A stretch of 5,990 nt of DNA, taken from positions 1-5,990 of the forward strand of contig CAIYSH010000092.1 in assembly GCA_903928755.1 (NCBI GenBank). Direction: 5' to 3'. This DNA comes from an uncultured Alphaproteobacteria bacterium (GTDB taxonomy: Bacteria; Pseudomonadota; Alphaproteobacteria; Caulobacterales; Caulobacteraceae). The notes beneath the pieces were generated by a model, which saw only the letters and a program-made list of their open reading frames with translations, did no database searches and was not told where the DNA came from. Below, in pieces: positions 1 to 5,990 of the stretch; position 1 is the stretch's first letter; each line of letters begins with the position of its first letter. A program made the position numbers and the translations under genes.

Positions 1-1640
1 ATCATCCCGGGCGCTTCAGGCTCTCCATCAATGGCGTCCAGCTCGAGACCGAGTTCGGTGCCAATGATCAGGACTGGTCCTGGCAGTCAGCTGGCCTGGT
101 GCACCTGCCGAAGGGCGACCTCGCTCTGGCACTTCATGATCAGACAGGTTTTGACGGACGATGCGACGCCATCTTCCTGGGCCGGAACGGGACGGTTCCG
201 CCCAACACCGAAGACGCTGCCAGCCGGGCCTGGCGGAAGGCCCTGCGGGGGCTGCCGGACCAGCCGCTGGACGCCGGCGCCTTCGATGTGGTGGTGGTCG
301 GCGGCGGCATCGCCGGTTGCGCGGCGGCCCTGACCGCGGCCCGCCTTGGCCAGAGCGTCGCCCTGATCCATGACCGCCCGGTTCTGGGAGGAAACGCCAG
401 CACTGAAATCGGACTCATGCCCCGGGGCGCCCAGGGCAAGCTGCTGGCCGAACTGGCCGAACGCACGCCTGCAGGCGACCTTGCCGCCCTTTCCCTCCTG
501 CAGGCCGAGGCCACAGCACAGGTCTTCCTCCAACACCGGATCATCGCAGCGGGCCGTGAAGGCGACCGGATCGTTTCGGTGGATGCTGTCGAGGCCCGGG
601 GCGGCCTGGAGCGGCGCTTCAGGGGCAGGATGTTCATCGACACCAGCGGCGTGGCCATGCTGGGCGTTCTGGCCGGCGCCGAAACCCTGTTCGGCCGCGA
701 AGCCCGGGCGGACTTTGACGAGCCCTATGCGCCGGAGGTCGCTGATGACATGCACCACGGCAATACCCTCTTCTTCCGCACCCGCATGGCCGACCAGCCG
801 GTTGCCTTCCCCGAAGTCCCCTGGGCGACCGAGGTGTCAAAGGACTACGCCAATCTGAGCGGTCAGCTGGTAAAGCCGGGCCTGGAAAACGGGCCCGGCC
901 CCATCGCCAACGCCAACCCGGACAATCCGACCTTCCAGTTTTCAGCCGATCCCACCCAGGCCTGGATGATGCAGTTTCCGGCTACCCACTACTGGGAATA
1001 CGGCCAGTGGCTGGACCCCTACAGGTCGGGCGAACTGGTCCGCGACTATCTGATGAAGGCCCTCTACGGGACCTTCTCGAACGTCAAGAAACTTGAGCCC
1101 GAAACCTATGCCAATCTGGAATTCGAATGGATGGCCTTCGTCGCCGCCCAGGGGGAGTTCCGCCGTTACAAGGGCGACTATGTCCTGACCGAGAACGATG
1201 TGCGCAACCAGACCCGGCACAATGACCTGCTGGTGGCCAATGACGGCTTCTTCTGCATCCACTGCGCCTGGGATCCCGGGGAAGGGAAGTACGACTTCCG
1301 CCTGAAGGACTGGATCATCGACATGCGCGACAACCAGCCCTACGGCATTCCGTTCCGGTGTCTCTACTCGGCCAATATCGAGAACCTGATGATGGCCGGA
1401 AAGCACATCAGCGTGACCCACGTGGCCGGATCATCGGTCAAGCTCATGGGCAATGGCGCCCAGCATGGGGTCGCCGTGGCCGCCGCCGCCTTCCTCTGTA
1501 ACGAAAACAGCACGACCCCCCGGGGCCTGCTGGACCATCACTTCGAAAAGCTGAGGACCCTGGTGGACGCCCTGACCGGCCATGACCACGACATGACCAG
1601 CCATCCGCCGGCCCGGAAATTCGTGGCTGTTCCCGGCTGA
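1..1640 (+). CDS. FAD-dependent oxidoreductase (FAD_oxidored family), 5' end outside window
   Basis: The reading frame is open from base 3 to the TGA at 1638-1640, so 545 C-terminal residues are visible and the true start lies upstream. A GTG at 99 is in frame, but clear family sequence precedes it, so it is not the start. Numbering from base 3, residues 1 to about 65 look like the small beta-rich N-terminal module that often precedes this flavin domain (NDQDWSWQ, HDQTGFDGRCDAIFL). A Rossmann FAD motif follows: a run of valines, then GGGIAG at 100-105 and LGGNAS at 128-133, which resembles the GGNASSE signature of the family. Later family blocks are GDYVLTEND (391-399) and NLMMAGKHISVTHV (461-474), a C-terminal flavin-contacting segment. 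No signal peptide can be judged. The family oxidises or reduces small organic substrates with bound FAD; the substrate here is unknown. The aldolase gene 82 nt downstream may share its transcript. Family assignment is firm, specific role is not. Confidence 0.92.
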   Translation, partial: HPGRFRLSINGVQLETEFGANDQDWSWQSAGLVHLPKGDLALALHDQTGFDGRCDAIFLGRNGTVPPNTEDAASRAWRKALRGLPDQPLDAGAFDVVVVGGGIAGCAAALTAARLGQSVALIHDRPVLGGNASTEIGLMPRGAQGKLLAELAERTPAGDLAALSLLQAEATAQVFLQHRIIAAGREGDRIVSVDAVEARGGLERRFRGRMFIDTSGVAMLGVLAGAETLFGREARADFDEPYAPEVADDMHHGNTLFFRTRMADQPVAFPEVPWATEVSKDYANLSGQLVKPGLENGPGPIANANPDNPTFQFSADPTQAWMMQFPATHYWEYGQWLDPYRSGELVRDYLMKALYGTFSNVKKLEPETYANLEFEWMAFVAAQGEFRRYKGDYVLTENDVRNQTRHNDLLVANDGFFCIHCAWDPGEGKYDFRLKDWIIDMRDNQPYGIPFRCLYSANIENLMMAGKHISVTHVAGSSVKLMGNGAQHGVAVAAAAFLCNENSTTPRGLLDHHFEKLRTLVDALTGHDHDMTSHPPARKFVAVPG

Positions 1641-1652
1641 CCGTCCCAACCC

Positions 1653-1684
1653 TTGACGCTTCCCCCCATCGGCGCGACTTTAGA
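1653..1684 (+). promoter_or_regulatory. Possible promoter before the aldolase gene
   Basis: TTGACGC at 1653-1659 matches the -35 element of alphaproteobacterial housekeeping promoters well. The downstream ACTTTAGAC (1677-1685) is only a weak -10 candidate, and the spacing is longer than ideal. It sits in the 82-nt gap between the oxidoreductase stop and the aldolase start, so the aldolase may have its own promoter in addition to read-through. Sequence resemblance is the only evidence. Confidence 0.3.
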
Positions 1685-1707
1685 CCCAAACATGGTTCGG
1701 AACATCC

Positions 1708-1715
1708 AAGGGAGG
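1708..1715 (+). promoter_or_regulatory. Shine-Dalgarno of the aldolase gene
   Basis: AAGGGAGG lies 7 nt before the ATG at 1723. It is a near-consensus ribosome binding site and fixes the start of the aldolase gene. It is much stronger than anything before the adaptor or permease genes further right. Confidence 0.85.
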
Positions 1716-1722
1716 CTTAAAC

Positions 1723-2493
1723 ATGGCCGACGGTTCAATGGCTGGCGTCATCTCGCTCAAGGGCAAGGTCAGCGCCGAGGAATGGCAGGCGCGGGTTGAT
1801 CTCGCCGCCCTCTATCGTCTGGTCGCCCTGCACGGGTGGGACGACATGATCTACACCCATATTTCGGCTCGCATTCCCGGGCCGGAACACCACTTCCTGA
1901 TCAACCCCTACGGCATGCTGTTCGAAGAGATCACGGCCTCGTCCCTGGTGAAGATCGACCTGGACGGCAATATCCTCCAGGACACGCCCTACTTCATCAA
2001 TCCGGCGGGTTTCACCATCCACTCGGCGATCCACAATGCCCGGGAAGATGCGCGCTATGTCATGCACCTGCATTCGGACCAGGGCGTGGCCGTGGCCTCG
2101 CAGAAAGAGGGGCTGCTGCCCCTGTCACAGCATGCCCTGATCGTCCTGCCCATGCTGGCCTATCACGACTATGAGGGCATCGCCCTGAACCTCGATGAGC
2201 GCGAGCGACTGGTGGCCGATATCGGCGATAAGACGGTCATGCTGCTGCGTAATCATGGCACGCTCTCAGTTGGTGAGAGTGCGGCAGACTGCTGGACCCG
2301 GATGTTCTTCCTCGAGCGGGCCTGCATGCAGCAGGTCATGGCCCTGTCGGCTGGTCGCGAGAATGTGCTGTTCGCGCCAGAAGCCGCCCAGGATGAGGTT
2401 CGCAGCCAAATGTCCCGTGGCATTGGCGGAAAGCTGGGCTGGGCCGGAAACCTGCGCAAGCTGGACCGGGCCCTGCCGGGCTACGACGCCTGA
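1723..2493 (+). CDS. Class II aldolase/adducin family protein
   Basis: A complete 256-residue cytoplasmic protein, the usual length for bacterial members, starting at an ATG behind a strong Shine-Dalgarno. The class II aldolase/adducin fold spans about residues 22-210. Visible family marks are THIS (45-48), NPYGM (61-65), the HLH pair (His115, His117) and RNHGTLSVGES (176-186) with His178. The three histidines match the zinc ligands of fuculose- and rhamnulose-phosphate aldolases. The acidic residue that normally lies 19 positions before the first ligand histidine is replaced by Gly96 in NPAGF. That segment, and blocks such as LLPLSQHAL and AYHDYEGIAL, resemble the adducin head domain more than sugar-phosphate aldolases. 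Zinc binding is therefore likely, but classical retro-aldol activity is doubtful. The tail from about residue 215 is family-specific and of unknown role. The gene follows the FAD oxidoreductase by 82 nt and is closed by a terminator; a shared catabolic role is possible but unproven. Confidence 0.94.
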   Translation: MADGSMAGVISLKGKVSAEEWQARVDLAALYRLVALHGWDDMIYTHISARIPGPEHHFLINPYGMLFEEITASSLVKIDLDGNILQDTPYFINPAGFTIHSAIHNAREDARYVMHLHSDQGVAVASQKEGLLPLSQHALIVLPMLAYHDYEGIALNLDERERLVADIGDKTVMLLRNHGTLSVGESAADCWTRMFFLERACMQQVMALSAGRENVLFAPEAAQDEVRSQMSRGIGGKLGWAGNLRKLDRALPGYDA

Positions 2494-2520
2494 AATCAGA
2501 CCTGACGTTCGGGACTAATC

Positions 2521-2549
2521 ACGGGCACCCTGATGGGTGCCCGTTTCGT
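2521..2549 (+). terminator. Rho-independent terminator after the aldolase gene
   Basis: A perfect 10-bp G+C-rich stem (ACGGGCACCC at 2521-2530 and GGGTGCCCGT at 2535-2544) closes a TGAT tetraloop 27 nt after the aldolase stop codon. It is followed by a short, interrupted T-rich stretch (TTCGT). The T tract is weak, so termination may be incomplete, but stem and position are typical. It separates the metabolic genes from the efflux genes. Confidence 0.83.
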
Positions 2550-2560
2550 GTGCGGTTGTG

Positions 2561-2586
2561 GAATATTTTCACTTCGAAATATTTCG
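2561..2586. promoter_or_regulatory. AT-rich palindromes, candidate operator/promoter of the efflux genes
   Basis: CGAAATATTTCG at 2575-2586 is a perfect 12-bp palindrome. The related GAATATTTTC at 2561-2570 lies 15 bp upstream of the matching core (GAAATATTTC, 2576-2585) and agrees with it at 7 of 10 positions. The left copy can also pair with the right one as an imperfect hairpin. The stretch stands out as AT-rich in a G+C-rich window and lies 56-81 nt before the adaptor's TTG, where a regulator would bind. TTGTGG (2556-2561) with AATATT (2578-2583), spaced by 16 nt, is a weak promoter candidate overlapping it. No regulator gene is in view. Confidence 0.4.
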
Positions 2587-2615
2587 CCATGCGCCAGACA
2601 CTGGACGCTCCTAGT

Positions 2616-2628
2616 TTTGGGGCCCAAA
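2616..2628. repeat. Short inverted repeat TTTGGG-G-CCCAAA
   Basis: Two 6-bp perfect arms (2616-2621 and 2623-2628) flank a single central G, 13 nt before the adaptor's first TTG. It is too tight for an RNA hairpin, so if it matters it would be as a DNA site. It could equally be chance. Confidence 0.3.
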
Positions 2629-2641
2629 GAGCTTTTCGAAT

Positions 2642-3895
2642 TTGATCAGAGTCGGGTCCGCGCTTCCGGGCCCCTGGAGCTTCGCCGCCTTGTTCCGACG
2701 TCATTTTTTCCTCGCAGGCGCACTTCTGGTGTTCGTCCTGATGATTGTCGCGGGTGCCATGAAACTTCTGGCACCTGCCAAGGGTGCCGGCGGCGCAGGT
2801 GGCGCACCGGCGGCCAGTGCGGGTGGTGCCGGGCGAAGCGGACGCGGCATGCCCAGCCAGGTCACTCTGGTGGCGGTCCAGCCGCACGTCTTTACCGACA
2901 CACTTGATGTGCTGGGTGTGGCCAAGGGCCGCCAGTCGGTAACCCTTTCGGCGGCGACAACACAGCTGGTCAGCAAGGTCCGGTTCTCGCCAGGCCAGGC
3001 CGTGGCCAGGGGTCAGGTCCTTGTCGAACTGAAATCAACAGAACAGGACGCCGGACTCGCCCAGGCCCAGGCCAGGCTGATCCAGGCCGAACGCGAATAC
3101 CAGCGCTGGCAGACCCTTGCAGACAAGGGCTTTGCCTCCCGGGCCGCCGTGGATCAGTATGATGCCAACCGGCTGTCGGCCAGGGCAGATGTCGCCGCGG
3201 CCCAGGCCCGGCAGGGTGACCGGTTGATCCGCGCCCCCTTCGCTGGCGTTGTCGGGCTGTCGGACATTGCACCCGGCGCCGTGATCAATCCCGGTGCGGC
3301 AATTGTAACACTCGATGACCTCAGCGGCATCCGGGTCGATTTCCAGATTCCCGACCGGTTCCTGTCCTCGGTCCGGCAGGGGCAGGGGGTGACCGCGACG
3401 GTAGACTCCTATCCCGGTCTGGAAGTTCATGGGGTCATTGCCCGCCTGGATACCCGGATTGACGAACGCACGCGGGCCCTGACCGCCCGGGCTGAATTTC
3501 CCAACCCCTCCGGCGTCCTCAAACCCGGCATGATGTTGCATGTGGGCATTTCCAAGGGGACGCGGACCGGACTTGCCGCGCCCGAGACGGCGGTATCGGT
3601 GCAAGGCGACAATGCCTTTGTCTTTGTGGCCTTGAAGGTCGGCAGGAAGATGGTGGCCGATCAGCGGGTCGTGGTGACCGGGGTGCGCCAGGAAGGCCTT
3701 GTGGAAATCAGGGAGGGCGTAGCCGCAGGTGACATGATCGTTGCTGACGGCCTCAACAAGGTCCAGCCAGGCCAGCCCATCCGGCCTGTGGGCAAGGCGG
3801 GTGGCAGACCTGGCGCGGCGGGCACAGGTCCTGAAGCGCAGACCAGGACGGACGGGGCACCACGGCCTCCGGGCACGGGCCGACCCGCCCCATGA
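2642..3895 (+). CDS. Efflux RND transporter periplasmic adaptor subunit (membrane fusion protein)
   Basis: A 417-residue HlyD/AcrA-type adaptor linking an RND permease to an outer-membrane channel. In order: a short basic N-terminus; one membrane segment (about 21-42) with no lipobox cysteine, so a membrane anchor rather than a lipoprotein; a Gly/Ala-rich linker (44-69); the first lipoyl half (about 97-130, SPGQAVARGQVLVEL); a short alpha-helical hairpin (about 132-191, with ERE and RWQTLADKGFASRAAVDQ); the second lipoyl half (192-226, IRAPFAGVVGLSDIAPG); a beta-barrel (228-303); a membrane-proximal domain (308-380); and a Gly/Pro-rich tail (383-417). The start is uncertain. An in-frame TAG at 2612 excludes anything further upstream. 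TTG at 2642 has only a weak AAAGAG before it, while TTG at 2690, 10 nt after GGAG, would still keep the membrane segment. The stop overlaps the permease ATG (ATGA), so the two are one operon. The substrate cannot be read from the sequence. Confidence 0.95.
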   Translation: MIRVGSALPGPWSFAALFRRHFFLAGALLVFVLMIVAGAMKLLAPAKGAGGAGGAPAASAGGAGRSGRGMPSQVTLVAVQPHVFTDTLDVLGVAKGRQSVTLSAATTQLVSKVRFSPGQAVARGQVLVELKSTEQDAGLAQAQARLIQAEREYQRWQTLADKGFASRAAVDQYDANRLSARADVAAAQARQGDRLIRAPFAGVVGLSDIAPGAVINPGAAIVTLDDLSGIRVDFQIPDRFLSSVRQGQGVTATVDSYPGLEVHGVIARLDTRIDERTRALTARAEFPNPSGVLKPGMMLHVGISKGTRTGLAAPETAVSVQGDNAFVFVALKVGRKMVADQRVVVTGVRQEGLVEIREGVAAGDMIVADGLNKVQPGQPIRPVGKAGGRPGAAGTGPEAQTRTDGAPRPPGTGRPAP

Positions 3896-5990
3896 CCCTG
3901 TCTGACCTTTCCGTCCGGCGGCCGGTCTTTGCGGCCGTGGCCGCCATCATCCTGTGCGTGGTCGGTATTGCCGCCTTCACCACCCTTTCGGTGAGGGAAC
4001 TGCCCAGTGTCGATCCGCCTGTGGTCAGTATTTCCACCACCTATCGCGGGGCCTCAGCCGAAGTGGTGGAAGAACGCATCACACAGGTGATCGAGCGCCA
4101 GGTGGCCGGCATCCAGGGCATTGACCGGGTCAATTCCACGTCGCGGGATGGTGTCAGCCGGGTCAATGTGTCCTTCACCCTGAACCGCGACCTCGATGCA
4201 GCAGCAAATGACGTCCGCGATGCCGTCAGCCGGGTCACATCCCAGCTGCCGAACCAGGCTGACCCGCCGCAGATCGCCAAGGCGAATGCGGATGCGTCGC
4301 CCATCATGTTCCTGAGTTTCTCGTCGCGGACCCAGAACCGGCTCCAGCTTTCGGACTATGCAAACCGCTATCTGGTTGAGCGGCTTTCGACGGTACCGGG
4401 GGTTGCGACTGTAAATCTGGGTGGCGGGCAGATCTATGCCATGCGCATCTGGCTCGATCCCAAGGCCATGGCCGCCAGGGGCATCACGGTGGACGATGTC
4501 GAGTCGGCGCTGAACGCGCAGAATCTCGAACTTCCCGCCGGATCCCTTGAAGCCCCGACCAAGGATTTCACCATCCGCGTTGCCCGGGGCTATTCCACCC
4601 CCGAGCAGTTCGCCCGTCTGCCGGTGACAGCCGGCGGCACGACCCGTGCTACCTCCACCTCCGTCGCCGGGTCCAATGGCGTGCTGGGCACATCGGCCCA
4701 GGCGGGTGGCGCGGCCAATGCCGCGTCCTCAGCCACAGCCAGTGTCTCGAACCTCAATGCCTACGTCACCCGACTGGGAGACATTGCCCGGATCGAGGAA
4801 GGCCCTGATGAGCGTCGACGCCTGTTCCGCTCCAACGGGCTGGACATGGTCGGCATTGCCGTCACCCGGCAATCCCAGGCCAACGACCTGGAAATTTCCC
4901 GGGGCGTCCGTGCGGTTGTCGACGACGTCAACAAGACCCTGCCCAAGGGCACCGAACTGAAGATTGCCACGGATTTCACGGTTTTTACGGCACACGCCAT
5001 CCAGGAAGTCTGGATCACCATGTCCATGTCCCTGGTGCTGGTGGCCCTGGTCAACTTCCTGTTTCTCGGCACCTGGCGGGCGGCCCTCATCCCGTCGATC
5101 GTTGCGCCGATCTGCATCCTGTCGACCTTCATCGTCCTGGCCCCCCTGGGCTTTTCCATCAACCTGCTGACCCTGCTGGCCCTGGTACTGGCGATCGGCC
5201 TGGTTGTGGATGATGCCATCGTTGTGGTGGAGAACATCCAGCGGCGGGTCGACGAGGGCGAGCCCCCGGTCATCGCCGCGCAGCGCGGGGCCCGTCAGGT
5301 GTTCTTCGCTGTGGTCGCGACGACCATCGTGCTGATCTCGGTCTTTGCGCCCTTGATGTTCATGCCCGGCTATATCGGGCGGCTGTTTGTTGAGCTGGCC
5401 GTAGCCATTTCGGCCGCTGTCGGATTCTCGGCCCTGCTGGCGCTCAGCCTGTCACCCATGCTGGCGTCGAAACTGCTTCGCAAGTCCGAGAACGAAGGCT
5501 GGCTGGCGCGCTCGGTTGAACATGGCATGGGTCGGCTGCGGGCCTCCTATCAGGCTTCGCTCGAAGCCCTGCTGGGGCGGTCGGCTGCCACGATCGGCTC
5601 CATGGTTCTGGTGATCAGCCTGGCCCTCTGCGCTGGCGGGCTCTTTGTGTTCCTGCCCAAGGAACTGGTGCCCAATGAAGACCGGGGCCGGGTCGATGTC
5701 TCGGTCCAGGGTCCTGAAGGTGCCGGCTTTGACTACATGCTGCCCGCTGCAGCCCGGGTGGAAAAAATCCTCCAGTCCTATGTCACTGACGGGACCGCAG
5801 AGCTCTACACCTTCAGCATGCCGCGCTTTGGCCAGAGCCAGTTCAATACCGGCAACGGCAATCTGTCCCTGCCTGACAGCGGGAAACACAAGGTGGCATC
5901 GCCGGATCTGGCGGCGGACATGAACAAGAAGTTCGGAGCCATTACCAGCGTACGTGCCATCGCATCGGTCCGCCCGAGCCTGCAGCGCGG
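3892..5990 (+). CDS. Efflux RND transporter permease subunit (AcrB/HAE1-like), 3' end outside window
   Basis: The ATG at 3892 lies in an ATGA overlap with the adaptor stop. The frame stays open to the window end, giving 699 residues of a protein usually about 1,030-1,050 long. The product is the inner-membrane proton/substrate antiporter of a tripartite pump. Visible are TM1 (about 11-30), the first large periplasmic porter loop (about 31-370), TM2 (372-393), TM3 (397-420), TM4 (424-449), TM5 (470-493), TM6 (498-525), TM7 (about 569-588) and the start of the second periplasmic loop. TM4 carries the Asp440-Asp441 pair (GLVVDDAIVVVEN) that matches AcrB's proton-relay aspartates. YAMRIWLDP (182-190) and NLELPAGSLE (211-220) are family blocks of the docking region. 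Residues about 249-289 form an extra Ser/Ala/Gly/Thr-rich stretch. No Shine-Dalgarno precedes the ATG, so translation is probably coupled to the adaptor. Drug efflux is the family default; the real substrate is unknown. Confidence 0.97.
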   Translation, partial: MTLSDLSVRRPVFAAVAAIILCVVGIAAFTTLSVRELPSVDPPVVSISTTYRGASAEVVEERITQVIERQVAGIQGIDRVNSTSRDGVSRVNVSFTLNRDLDAAANDVRDAVSRVTSQLPNQADPPQIAKANADASPIMFLSFSSRTQNRLQLSDYANRYLVERLSTVPGVATVNLGGGQIYAMRIWLDPKAMAARGITVDDVESALNAQNLELPAGSLEAPTKDFTIRVARGYSTPEQFARLPVTAGGTTRATSTSVAGSNGVLGTSAQAGGAANAASSATASVSNLNAYVTRLGDIARIEEGPDERRRLFRSNGLDMVGIAVTRQSQANDLEISRGVRAVVDDVNKTLPKGTELKIATDFTVFTAHAIQEVWITMSMSLVLVALVNFLFLGTWRAALIPSIVAPICILSTFIVLAPLGFSINLLTLLALVLAIGLVVDDAIVVVENIQRRVDEGEPPVIAAQRGARQVFFAVVATTIVLISVFAPLMFMPGYIGRLFVELAVAISAAVGFSALLALSLSPMLASKLLRKSENEGWLARSVEHGMGRLRASYQASLEALLGRSAATIGSMVLVISLALCAGGLFVFLPKELVPNEDRGRVDVSVQGPEGAGFDYMLPAAARVEKILQSYVTDGTAELYTFSMPRFGQSQFNTGNGNLSLPDSGKHKVASPDLAADMNKKFGAITSVRAIASVRPSLQR
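4636..4758 (+). other. Low-complexity insertion in the RND permease
   Basis: These codons encode permease residues 249-289, almost entirely Gly, Ala, Ser, Thr, Val and Asn, between ARLPV (241-245) and the conserved YVTRLGDIARIEEG (291-304). In AcrB-like proteins the two flanks are joined by a short turn of about ten residues. The downstream Asp pair sits at 440-441 against 407-408 in AcrB (from memory), while YAMRIW upstream sits near the same number in both, which localises about 33 extra residues between these points. The insert is in frame and keeps the G/C third-position bias, so it is not a frameshift. The exact borders are approximate. Confidence 0.7.

Noticed and set aside
99..101. GTG as the start of the FAD oxidoreductase
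   Set aside because: The frame is open to the window edge and the codons before it encode the N-terminal module typical of the family. The bases before it show no ribosome site.
87..758. Long minus-strand open frame of 223 codons opposite the FAD oxidoreductase gene
   Set aside because: It is antisense to a well-matched family protein. Its translation has no recognisable domain, and such frames are expected opposite G+C-rich genes.
942..1421. Minus-strand open frame of 159 codons inside the same gene
   Set aside because: It lies opposite conserved oxidoreductase blocks, with no ribosome site or family resemblance.
1641..1722. Terminator between the oxidoreductase and aldolase genes
   Set aside because: No stable hairpin with a T tract is visible there, so read-through is plausible.
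2533..2907. Plus-strand ATG frame overlapping the terminator and the adaptor's 5' end, considered as an alternative adaptor start or small gene
   Set aside because: It begins inside the terminator hairpin and is out of frame with the adaptor. Its product is Arg/Cys-rich without a domain, and no Shine-Dalgarno is seen.
3035..3604. Minus-strand open frame of 189 codons opposite the adaptor gene
   Set aside because: It is antisense to lipoyl and barrel-domain codons and is a by-product of G/C third positions.
4646..4960. Plus-strand out-of-frame open frame spanning the permease insertion, considered as a sign of a frameshift
   Set aside because: The permease frame is uninterrupted and conserved on both sides of the insertion, so no frameshift is needed.
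4761..5273. Minus-strand open frame of 170 codons opposite the permease gene
   Set aside because: It overlaps the highly conserved TM2-TM4 region of the permease, and its translation resembles no protein.

Overview
The window is G+C-rich with strongly G/C-biased third codon positions, and all genes lie on the plus strand. Codon use, the protein flavour and the adaptor/RND pair suggest an alphaproteobacterium, perhaps Caulobacterales-like. No rRNA, tRNA or housekeeping marker is present to confirm this, so the placement is an inference.

Left part (1-1640): the 3' portion of a gene for a secondary-metabolism-type FAD-dependent oxidoreductase (FAD_oxidored family). Its beginning lies outside the window. 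It is followed, after an 82-nt gap with a strong Shine-Dalgarno and a weak promoter-like sequence, by a complete class II aldolase/adducin-family gene (1723-2493). That gene ends at a clear hairpin terminator (2521-2549). The two genes may be co-transcribed and may belong to a catabolic locus, but no substrate can be read from the sequence.

Middle (2494-2641): a 148-nt intergenic region. It holds the terminator, then an AT-rich island with a perfect 12-bp palindrome and a related imperfect copy, then a smaller inverted repeat. It probably carries the promoter and possibly the operator of the efflux genes.

Right part (2642-5990): a two-gene efflux unit. A membrane-anchored periplasmic adaptor (membrane fusion protein) starts at a TTG codon and overlaps by ATGA an RND inner-membrane permease gene that runs off the window's right end. 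Together they should form the inner-membrane and periplasmic part of a tripartite proton-driven export pump. No outer-membrane channel gene or regulator is visible. The most unusual item is an approximately 40-residue Ser/Ala/Gly/Thr-rich insertion in the permease's first periplasmic loop.

I see no CRISPR array, mobile element, RNA gene or wholly unfamiliar gene. Apart from the points listed in the findings, this looks like an ordinary chromosomal region.
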